Assembly (NCBI GenBank): GCA_900768005.1
Contig: CAAGBE010000023.1
Location: 1-10,804, forward strand
Source: Clostridia bacterium
GTDB lineage: Bacteria; Bacillota; Clostridia; UMGS1883
Direction of reading: 5' to 3'
DNA length: 10,804 nucleotides
A model generated the notes under the pieces. It worked only from the letters and a program-made list of their open reading frames with translations. It had not been told where the DNA came from and made no database searches. A program made the position numbers and the translations under genes. Numbering within the stretch: position 1 is the first letter of the stretch; every line of letters starts with the position of its first letter. Positions 1 to 5,414 of this stretch are shown here, one piece after another.

Positions 1-266
1 ACGGGCATAAAATATTTATATGCCACGGACACACGCTGTCGGTTAATTATGGCACGGAAAAGCTTGAAAGTACTGCACGGCAGAAGGGGTGCGTGGCGGC
101 ATTTTACGGTCACACACATCAAAACAAGCTTGAAAAGAAAGAGGACGGCTTTATCATACTGAATCCAGGAAGCACATCAAGGCCAAGGGGGACAAAGGCT
201 TCCTATGCCGTGTTGGAATCGGAAAACGGAAAGCTTTCAGCAGTTATTGTAGATTGGAACCTTTAA
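1..266 (+). CDS. YfcE/YsnB-type metallophosphoesterase, 3' end only
   Basis: The 5' part lies outside the window; the first whole codon starts at base 3 and 87 residues remain before the TAA at 264-266. The visible part carries the C-terminal signature of the YfcE/MJ0936 calcineurin-like phosphodiesterases: a CHGH motif at the start, then YGHTH, then NPGSTSRPRG. The histidines of the first two motifs belong to the dinuclear metal site of this family. Members hydrolyse phosphodiester model substrates in vitro and are cytoplasmic; the natural substrate is generally unknown. No signal peptide can be judged because the N-terminus is missing. The next gene starts 12 bases after the stop, with its ribosome binding site overlapping the stop codon, so the two are probably co-transcribed. 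The family call is firm; the substrate is unknown. Confidence 0.9.
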   Translation, partial: GHKIFICHGHTLSVNYGTEKLESTARQKGCVAAFYGHTHQNKLEKKEDGFIILNPGSTSRPRGTKASYAVLESENGKLSAVIVDWNL

Positions 267-278
267 AGGAGATTAATT

Positions 279-671
279 ATGGAAGAAAAAAAAGAAATAT
301 ACAGAGGAAAAGCAGTTGCCGTAAAGGATGACAAGCAGACAATGAAGGCACTTTTAAAAGCACTTATTTTTTGCTTCGTGGTTTTTGCGGTTTCTGGATA
401 CCTGCCTTTCTCCTGGGCGTTTTGTCTGGGGGCTATTATCCTGAGTGCTATATATATAAACAAAGTCCTGCACGAGGGTACATTTATTGCCACCTATATG
501 CTGTACGAAGATGAGCTTGTGGTTTTAACACGATACGGTCTTATTGAAAAGGAAACAGCCCGTTATAATTTATCAAAAGCAGTATTTACCGAAAAAACTG
601 TTTCTCAGGACGGAATAACAAAACCTTTTTATCCCGACGAAAAATTGAAAGAAATCTTAAAAGCAAAATGA
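279..671 (+). CDS. small two-helix membrane protein, function unknown
   Basis: This 130-residue protein is not one I recognise as a named family. It has a short charged N-terminus, two closely spaced hydrophobic segments at about residues 24-41 and 46-62, and a soluble C-terminal part of about 65 residues. The layout (helical hairpin followed by a small beta-rich domain starting TYMLYEDELVVLTRYG) resembles membrane-anchored PH-like proteins of Firmicutes, but that is an inference from shape. The start is supported by AAAGGAG at 265-271, seven bases before the ATG. It sits directly behind the phosphodiesterase gene and ends in a hairpin terminator that overlaps its own stop codon, so it is the last gene of that transcript. 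Confidence 0.75.
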   Translation: MEEKKEIYRGKAVAVKDDKQTMKALLKALIFCFVVFAVSGYLPFSWAFCLGAIILSAIYINKVLHEGTFIATYMLYEDELVVLTRYGLIEKETARYNLSKAVFTEKTVSQDGITKPFYPDEKLKEILKAK

Positions 672-698
672 GTTCGGAATAATTCCGAACTCATTTTT
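668..698. terminator. bidirectional intrinsic terminator between convergent genes
   Basis: A perfect inverted repeat has arms at 668-680 and 682-694, giving a 12-bp stem with a three-base loop in practice. It is followed by TTTTTG on the + strand. Read on the - strand, the same hairpin is followed by TTTTGCTTTT. It overlaps the TGA stop of the upstream + gene (669-671) and lies just past the TAA of the - strand glycosidase gene (700-702), so it can stop transcription from both sides. Confidence 0.9.
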
Positions 699-699
699 G

Positions 700-2736
700 T
701 TATTCTACGATTGCAGAAAAACGTTTTTCGTTAATCACATATCCCCATGGGTCATATGCAACTGCTTTAATCTCAATATTCTGACCCGAATACTGTGAAA
801 AATCAACATTTACCGAGTAGGGCATCTGAGTTGCAGTTCCCACCTGGTTTCCATTAACAAAATATTCCACACGGCCAACACCATTTTGTCGGTCTTTCGG
901 ATATTTCACATAAAGATTAAGCTCTTGTACCTTAGGCAATATCTTACTTCCGTAAACAGGATAGTAATATTCTTTGACGTTTTTACCTTCTGAAATATCT
1001 GTCAGGTAATATTCATCGCGAATAACTGTTTTGTACGCATTCCACATATTCTGATGCTGGGTAAATTGGTATGCGTACGGCTCTACTGTACCATCTGCTT
1101 TTACGCCATTATAGTCAAAATACACCACCATCTTAATATTGGGATATCTCATTGGTAAATATGTATAGAAATCTTGAATCTGATATGTTGCATAATCTGA
1201 CAGGTTATCGCTCCACGTCCACGGATTACGGTAAGATGCACCGCCCTCGGCAATTATCATAGGCTTTTTATACCCGTACTTTTTATAGAAAAAGTCAAGC
1301 TGCTGACTCCAACGTCTTCTGTCCTCATCCTCACCCATTGGGTCCACGGAGCTGAGCCATGACTGATAAGAGGACATTCCCACATAATCCACATATTCAT
1401 CCCCCGGATAATACATATCTATATTGTCGGGGGGATACCACAGCGGAGACCATACAATGGGTACTGACGGGGCGTGCTTCCTGAAAATCTTTGCCACATA
1501 GCGAAATGCCTCTATATACTCATTGGCATCAGCAGTATACCAGCCATTGGTATCACTGTTCATTTCATTGGCAAATCTCAGCATAAAATCGCAATCGTGT
1601 GCCTCCATATCTTTAGCAAGCCTGATAAGATAATCGGGGTTACTGTACACCATTTGCATTCCGTTATACGGTTCGAGGGCAAGCTCGATTATCTTTCCTT
1701 CTTCGGCAGCTCTTGAAAGGTGGCTTTCATAGTGAGAAAGATTTGTTCCGAAAGGATAATATAAAAGATATATGCCGTGGTCTTTTCCTGCGACATTTTT
1801 GAAATCATACACATAAAACTTGTTTTCAATATTGTTTTTATCGTGTGCCAGTGGCTCTCCCTCTGCAAAAGCTCCCAAAAGGGCACCGTTTACAGGTTCG
1901 TGTACTGCTCCGAAATTTTTAGTTAAAGCCTTTGTTTTATCATCGGTCTTTACGTACAAAGTCATTTCCTGATTCATGAAAAGAGATTTTCGTTCTGCAG
2001 AAATTTTCGCCTGTATTGCGTCATCTCCCGGAACCTGACCCCAGTAATAAGCTTCTCTTTGGAATGCAGCATCCGCATCAGAAAATTGACCATTCCTTGC
2101 ATATGCTTCACCAAGGTGGCCTAAAACCCTTGCTACTGTTTCTTTTGTGTCGGTAGCAAGAAGTGAAGAAAGGCATTGTTCCAGTTTCTGAACTGCAGTG
2201 GGATAATTTCCCGCGCTTTTTGCATCAACGCCTTCTAAATATACGTTCCAGAAATTGTTGATTGTTTTTGCATTCTCCAGACGGTATATTTTGCTGTTGC
2301 TTGCCTGAGTGTCTACAACAACCATTTTTTTTGCTCCGTCCCAGGACACAATAGCACCAAAGCTTTCGAGCACTGCACGGATTGGGAGGTATGTTCTTCC
2401 GTCCTTTATAACTGCGGATGTGTCTATCTCCACCTTATTCCCGTCACGTAATATATACTTATGACCTATCGGAACCTGTACGGTAGTACCATTCATATTG
2501 ACAGATGCTGTTCGGGTTGTGCCTTCCCATCCGACCTCGGCTCCGGCACTTTCCATTGTTATTCTCAACGGCACCATGGTTCTGGAGTTTTCGTCCACAA
2601 AAGGATATCCTGTATCCTTATTGAACTGAACCAAATGCCCATCTACCGAAACAGTGGTAGATGATGCTGTTGCCACTGAAAACAGCGACATTAAAATCAG
2701 CAAGCTCATACTGATTCCAAAAAGAATCTTTTTCAT
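700..2736 (-). CDS. secreted GH26-like glycosidase with copper-amine-oxidase-type stalk
   Basis: A multidomain exported protein of 678 residues from the start chosen here. An in-frame ATG twelve bases upstream (2748) overlaps the GGAGG sequence that serves the ATG at 2736 with a good spacing, so 2736 is preferred. Residue numbers below count from the upstream ATG. Residues 5-29 form a signal peptide (MKKILFGISM then a hydrophobic core). Residues 31-147 match the copper amine oxidase N-terminal-like domain, a common non-catalytic module of clostridial surface proteins. Residues 165-240 look like two TPR units. Residues 275-575 resemble the GH26 (beta-mannanase) barrel: RFANEMN with E395 as likely acid/base, VWSP at 432-435, YYPGDEYVDYVG, and PMIIAEGG with E501 as likely nucleophile. 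Residues 605-682 look Ig-like. The GH26 call is by motif; the His usually before the acid/base Glu is Asn here, so substrate is uncertain. No sortase or SLH anchor is seen. Confidence 0.8.
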   Translation of the reverse strand: MKKILFGISMSLLILMSLFSVATASSTTVSVDGHLVQFNKDTGYPFVDENSRTMVPLRITMESAGAEVGWEGTTRTASVNMNGTTVQVPIGHKYILRDGNKVEIDTSAVIKDGRTYLPIRAVLESFGAIVSWDGAKKMVVVDTQASNSKIYRLENAKTINNFWNVYLEGVDAKSAGNYPTAVQKLEQCLSSLLATDTKETVARVLGHLGEAYARNGQFSDADAAFQREAYYWGQVPGDDAIQAKISAERKSLFMNQEMTLYVKTDDKTKALTKNFGAVHEPVNGALLGAFAEGEPLAHDKNNIENKFYVYDFKNVAGKDHGIYLLYYPFGTNLSHYESHLSRAAEEGKIIELALEPYNGMQMVYSNPDYLIRLAKDMEAHDCDFMLRFANEMNSDTNGWYTADANEYIEAFRYVAKIFRKHAPSVPIVWSPLWYPPDNIDMYYPGDEYVDYVGMSSYQSWLSSVDPMGEDEDRRRWSQQLDFFYKKYGYKKPMIIAEGGASYRNPWTWSDNLSDYATYQIQDFYTYLPMRYPNIKMVVYFDYNGVKADGTVEPYAYQFTQHQNMWNAYKTVIRDEYYLTDISEGKNVKEYYYPVYGSKILPKVQELNLYVKYPKDRQNGVGRVEYFVNGNQVGTATQMPYSVNVDFSQYSGQNIEIKAVAYDPWGYVINEKRFSAIVE

Positions 2737-2776
2737 AATTACCTCCATATAATTGTTTTTTTCTGTTGTAAGTATA

Positions 2777-2805
2777 ATGTTATCATACTAATGTTATAAA
2801 GACAA
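2777..2805 (-). promoter_or_regulatory. candidate promoter for the GH26-like gene
   Basis: Read on the - strand, TTGTCT (2805-2800) is followed after 17 bases by TAACAT (2782-2777). A TG lies one base before the -10, giving an extended -10. Both hexamers match consensus at only four of six positions, so this is a tentative call. Confidence 0.4.
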
Positions 2806-2881
2806 TGATTTTGTGAAAAAGGCTTGGTTTTTTTGTCTAAACCCTAACTTCCACTTCATATACTGTAAGGGAGGTTTTTTT

Positions 2882-3115
2882 ATGACTGTGATTTATATTA
2901 TTCTTGGAGCAATACTGACAGCGGTTTTTTTCCTGAACATAAAAACTGCCGCCTCTCTTCTTTGCAGAATCGCAGGCGGCTTTGCTTTCCTATATATATA
3001 CAACTCTGTTGCATATGGACTTCCCCTTTTGGGGATAAACGTTATTTCCGCTACAGTTTGCGGTATTCTGGGGCTCCCAGGGTTAGGACTCCTTATCTGC
3101 CTCGGTCTTCTTTAA
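2882..3115 (+). CDS. bofA: BofA-like pro-sigma-K processing inhibitor
   Basis: A 77-residue, very hydrophobic protein. The ATG at 2882 is chosen over an upstream in-frame ATG at 2813 because AAGGGAGG lies at 2867-2874, seven bases before it, and the upstream extension has no ribosome binding site. There are two likely membrane segments (about residues 2-20 and 26-46). The C-terminal stretch GINVISATVCGILGLPG matches the hallmark INxxTxxxxGILGxPG of BofA. In Bacillus, BofA sits in the forespore outer membrane with SpoIVFA and holds the intramembrane protease SpoIVFB inactive until pro-sigma-K should be cleaved. Neither spoIVFA nor spoIVFB is in the window. The last 23 bases overlap the end of the convergent DUF5662 gene. 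The family call is good; the role in this organism is inferred. Confidence 0.82.
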   Translation: MTVIYIILGAILTAVFFLNIKTAASLLCRIAGGFAFLYIYNSVAYGLPLLGINVISATVCGILGLPGLGLLICLGLL

Positions 3116-3656
3116 CAGCTTTTCTGATGTGTGCAAGAGTGTATTTTTCACCCTTGTCACTAAGCATCACAAGCCAGCTTTCAAGAAGGGCCGAGGTTTC
3201 CTCGTGTATAAAACGTTTGCCCTTGCCCCGCTTAAAATATTCTATGGGTTGGCTTTGGGTGTAGTTTTCGCCCTGATAAATTTTGCTTGCAGCCACTCTG
3301 TCGCAAAACATTTCCGCAACATAGCGCACCGGCATTTTTACGGGGCATACTTTTTTCTCTTTTGGATTGTAGTCATTCCAATACTCAAAATGATGTCTGT
3401 TTCTGCCCTTGTGATGAAGCCACGCCTCGCTATACCCTTTATGCTCCCTTTCGGTTTCGTTGGGGCTGTGCGTACCGCTGTAATATTTTACTCCCTGCAG
3501 AAATTCCACGGGAGCATACTTTGAAAGGTCGTGACGAAGTCCCTGCCACAGTATCCCTGCCTTGCTGCAATGACGGATTACTGTGTGGCGGTGACGGGTT
3601 ATTGTTCTGAAGTGCCCAAAGGCATTTTTAAGATAGTTTGTTTTCAGGGGAGGCAC
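3093..3656 (-). CDS. DUF5662 family protein with HD-like histidine pattern
   Basis: A soluble protein of up to 187 residues that I recognise as DUF5662, a Firmicutes family without an established reaction. Conserved stretches are FGHFRTITRHRH, GLRHDLSKYAPVEF, AWLHHKGRNRHHFEYW and EMFCDRVAASKIY. The order H42-D43, H81/H82, H88/H89, D119 resembles the metal ligands of HD-domain phosphohydrolases; this is inference. The frame opens with GTG at 3654-3656, but the only Shine-Dalgarno-like AGAAGG (3656-3661) overlaps that codon. It would fit a CTG at 3645-3647 better, and the homologous part begins around residue 7, so the exact start is open. A strong promoter lies just upstream, and the gene ends inside the bofA coding region (23-base tail-to-tail overlap). 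Confidence 0.82.
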   Translation of the reverse strand: MPPLKTNYLKNAFGHFRTITRHRHTVIRHCSKAGILWQGLRHDLSKYAPVEFLQGVKYYSGTHSPNETEREHKGYSEAWLHHKGRNRHHFEYWNDYNPKEKKVCPVKMPVRYVAEMFCDRVAASKIYQGENYTQSQPIEYFKRGKGKRFIHEETSALLESWLVMLSDKGEKYTLAHIRKAVKEDRGR

Positions 3657-3674
3657 CTTCTTTCATTATAATAC

Positions 3675-3703
3675 AGTATAGCATACCCATTTTTGTTTTT
3701 CAA
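3675..3703 (-). promoter_or_regulatory. sigma-A promoter for the DUF5662 gene
   Basis: On the - strand TTGAAA (3703-3698) and TATACT (3680-3675) are separated by exactly 17 bases, with TG one base before the -10 (extended -10). Each hexamer matches consensus at five of six positions. The predicted start near 3668 leaves a leader of only about 12 bases before the GTG, or about 21 before the alternative CTG. Confidence 0.72.
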
Positions 3704-3707
3704 CATT

Positions 3708-3738
3708 AAAAAATCGGAACAAGCGTAACTTGTTCCGA
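3708..3738 (-). terminator. intrinsic terminator of tRNA-Arg
   Basis: Read on the - strand, an inverted repeat with 10-bp arms (3738-3729 and 3723-3714) and a five-base loop is followed by six T residues (3713-3708). It begins three bases after the CCA end of the tRNA, so it terminates the tRNA transcript and insulates the DUF5662 promoter. Confidence 0.92.
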
Positions 3739-3740
3739 CG

Positions 3741-3817
3741 TGGTACGCCTGATGCGATTCGAACGCACGACCTTCAGAGTCGGAGTCTGACACTCTATCC
3801 AACTGAGCTACAGGCGC
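3741..3817 (-). tRNA. tRNA-Arg (anticodon CCG, reads CGG)
   Basis: The full cloverleaf can be drawn on the - strand. The 7-bp acceptor stem (3817-3811 with 3751-3745) has a terminal G-U pair. The 4-bp D stem is GCTC/GAGT. The 5-bp anticodon stem TCAGA/TCTGA encloses the loop CTCCGAC, giving anticodon CCG after U33. The variable region AGGTC has five bases. The T arm has the loop TTCGAAT. The discriminator A is followed by a genome-encoded CCA (3743-3741). Total length is 77 bases. No convincing promoter was found directly upstream, where the repeat-rich stretch begins. Confidence 0.96.
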
Positions 3818-3826
3818 GTATATGAG

Positions 3827-4097
3827 GGGGTTGTTTTTACAGCCCCGTTTTTTGTTGTTTAGGGGATAGGAAAAGCGTTCAGAACGGACAAACTGAACCA
3901 CGGCTTGCCGTGGGTTACCCGAAGGCGTACGTGTGTACGTCGAGAGGTGAAGTTTGTTCGTAATTCGTTGGCATCAAATCAGAAATCCGTATCACGGATT
4001 TCAACCAATAAAAGATATTTTAAAATATATAAACTTTTTTAGTTATATAATATTTGCCAACGAATGGTCTGGGCGTTTTTACTGCCCCGTGGGTTAC
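3827..4097. repeat. repeat-rich, highly structured non-coding element
   Basis: This stretch between the tRNA and the L,D-transpeptidase gene has no convincing gene but dense symmetry. A hairpin at 3827-3846 (8-bp arms, TTTT loop) is followed by GTTTTTT. GTTCAG/CTGAAC arms lie at 3877-3882 and 3893-3898. CCACGG-CTTG-CCGTGG lies at 3898-3913, and CGTAC-GTGT-GTACG at about 3924-3937. An 11-bp outer stem at 3884-3894 with 3951-3961 (one G-U pair) encloses the last two. An 11-bp inverted repeat lies at 3963-3973 and 4055-4065, enclosing a 9-bp stem hairpin (3982-4002) and a 14-base palindrome (4015-4028). Direct repeats are GTTTTTACaGCCCCGT (3833-3848) against the same with T at 4075-4090, and CCGTGGGTTAC at 3908-3918 and 4087-4097. 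The right copy includes the transpeptidase stop codon. It could be a repetitive extragenic element, a decayed miniature transposon or a structured RNA. Confidence 0.6.
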
Positions 4098-5275
4098 GGT
4101 GTTATATACACTTTAGTGTACAAAGGTATATTTTCCGACATCCAGCCTATATCATCGGGATGCATTCGCACACATCCGTGCGAAATTTTCATTCCCAGCC
4201 GTCCGTCGTAGGGCTTTCCGTTATATCTTATAAGGTAGGAATGGAACGCATATCCGCCGTAAAACCGCATTATGGGACCGCAATAATGGTCGGAATAAGT
4301 CCATCTGGGTTGCCATTGAAAATACTCAAACTGCCCCTCAATGGTGGGAGTTTTCGGCGCTCCTATCGAGCAGGGGAATGTATGGAGAAGACTCCAGTTG
4401 TTTTTATCACCCTTAAAAACATTGACCGCAAAATCCTTTTTCGACACCCACAGCATATATTCCGTTTTGCTTTCCACGTTCTTTTCGTTCACAAAAGCTT
4501 CCTTTACGTATTCGTCGGTATACACCGACTTTGTAAGGCTCACTTCCGCCAAGTACAGATTGTTTATCAATTCGTAGTTACAGGCAAAATAAACCGCAAC
4601 CTTTGAAAGAGGAACATAAGGCATTGAATCAACGGAAAACACAGGCAAAGCAAGATTCTGTGGTTCGTTTCCTATAATTGTATAAATATCATCGGGATAA
4701 AATATCATCTGATGATAATTGTCAGTATAAAGCTTAAAATAAGGCTTATTCTCATTAAAATGTGGCTCATACTCTATTGCAAGTGCCTGAAAAAGGTCGG
4801 TGGTAACGTATATATCATCATCTTTTATGATATATTTGTATTCGGACTGTGGCTTCCCCTTTATTTTAATTGTTGCCTCTTTTTCCCAATAGCAGTCGAG
4901 TCCAATCCTTATTTCTTCCTCCTGTGTGTCTATGATATGACTCATACTGTAAGTTTCGTTGTAGGTCATACCTTTCACACCGTTTTCTGCCATAAGAAGA
5001 AACTTCATCCCTGACGGATAGTAGGGCAGGCGGAAGCTTATTTCAAATTCTGTCTGTCCGCGTTTTAGCGAGTGCGAAACTGTTTCAAAACAAACAATTC
5101 CCGTTTCATCGTGGAGGGTAAAGGTTACATCCTGCTCTGTAATTGCGGGAATATCTCCAACGGAAAATTTTACTGTGAGGGAATTTTTTAATTCCCCGTT
5201 GGCAGATGCTTGTACCGATAAAACGCACAGAATTATGAGAACTAATACGGGTGCGCACTTTTTTAATATCTTCAC
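4094..5275 (-). CDS. secreted L,D-transpeptidase (YkuD domain)
   Basis: A 393-residue exported enzyme expected to form 3-3 peptidoglycan cross-links or attach proteins to peptidoglycan outside the membrane. The N-terminus (about residues 1-25) is a signal peptide ending near VQASA. Residues 30-145 are beta-rich and unassigned. Residues 148-248 resemble a copper-amine-oxidase-type stalk (DDDIYVTTDLFQALAIEY, MPYVPLSKVAVYF). The YkuD domain occupies about 272-393, with a conserved AFHS histidine (H345) and the SHGCVRMHPDDIGW motif carrying H366 and catalytic C368. The start is a GTG at 5273-5275 with GGAGGGA seven bases upstream; an ATG at 5289 is out of frame and stops at once. A strong promoter lies directly upstream. 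The gene is transcribed away from parC, and its stop codon lies inside a repeat copy. Confidence 0.9.
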   Translation of the reverse strand: MKILKKCAPVLVLIILCVLSVQASANGELKNSLTVKFSVGDIPAITEQDVTFTLHDETGIVCFETVSHSLKRGQTEFEISFRLPYYPSGMKFLLMAENGVKGMTYNETYSMSHIIDTQEEEIRIGLDCYWEKEATIKIKGKPQSEYKYIIKDDDIYVTTDLFQALAIEYEPHFNENKPYFKLYTDNYHQMIFYPDDIYTIIGNEPQNLALPVFSVDSMPYVPLSKVAVYFACNYELINNLYLAEVSLTKSVYTDEYVKEAFVNEKNVESKTEYMLWVSKKDFAVNVFKGDKNNWSLLHTFPCSIGAPKTPTIEGQFEYFQWQPRWTYSDHYCGPIMRFYGGYAFHSYLIRYNGKPYDGRLGMKISHGCVRMHPDDIGWMSENIPLYTKVYITP

Positions 5276-5292
5276 AGAAATCCCTCCATAAG

Positions 5293-5321
5293 ATTATACA
5301 TTCAAAAAGAACTTTAGTCAA
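5293..5321 (-). promoter_or_regulatory. near-consensus sigma-A promoter of the L,D-transpeptidase gene
   Basis: On the - strand TTGACT (5321-5316) and TATAAT (5298-5293) are separated by exactly 17 bases. The predicted start near 5286 gives a very short leader that begins at the GGAGGGA ribosome binding site. The -35 lies 32 bases from the -35 of the divergent parC promoter, so a regulator bound between them could affect both. Confidence 0.85.
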
Positions 5322-5353
5322 TAAATTAAAAAGGAAATTTTTGTCCGTAAAAT

Positions 5354-5382
5354 TTGCTTTTTTTTAATAAATATGATATACT
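5354..5382 (+). promoter_or_regulatory. sigma-A promoter of the parC-led series
   Basis: TTGCTT (5354-5359) and TATACT (5377-5382) are separated by 17 bases, with TG one base before the -10 (extended -10). It lies about 30 bases before the parC start and is the only good promoter seen before the pncC end, so it probably drives parC, nifS, thiI and pncC. Confidence 0.75.
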
Positions 5383-5414
5383 GATTACATATATGCAGTT
5401 TTGGAGGAAATTAC

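Noticed and set aside
2772..2792. CATACTAA upstream of bofA as a sigma-E-type -10 element
   Set aside because: It fits the Bacillus sigma-E -10 at about six of eight positions, and bofA is sigma-E controlled there, but no matching -35 lies at the needed distance, and it is about 90 bases from the start codon.
2813..2881. N-terminal extension of the bofA frame from the ATG at 2813
   Set aside because: No ribosome binding site precedes it, the added residues do not look like BofA, and the ATG at 2882 has an excellent one.
3827..3853. Hairpin plus T-run upstream of the tRNA as a + strand terminator
   Set aside because: It has the right shape, but no + strand gene ends nearby, so it is reported only as part of the repeat-rich element.
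3644..3901. Open frame on the - strand containing PVAQLDRVSDSDSEGRAF
   Set aside because: This peptide is the translation of the tRNA-Arg gene, a well-known false protein; the frame also crosses the tRNA terminator and the DUF5662 promoter.
3977..4065. CRISPR array or T-box riboswitch in the repeat-rich stretch
   Set aside because: There are no regularly spaced repeats with unique spacers, and no T-box sequence; the symmetry is nested rather than periodic.
4071..4087. Hairpin after the L,D-transpeptidase gene as its terminator
   Set aside because: The stem is only four base pairs and no T-run follows on the - strand; it is better explained as one copy of the direct repeat.
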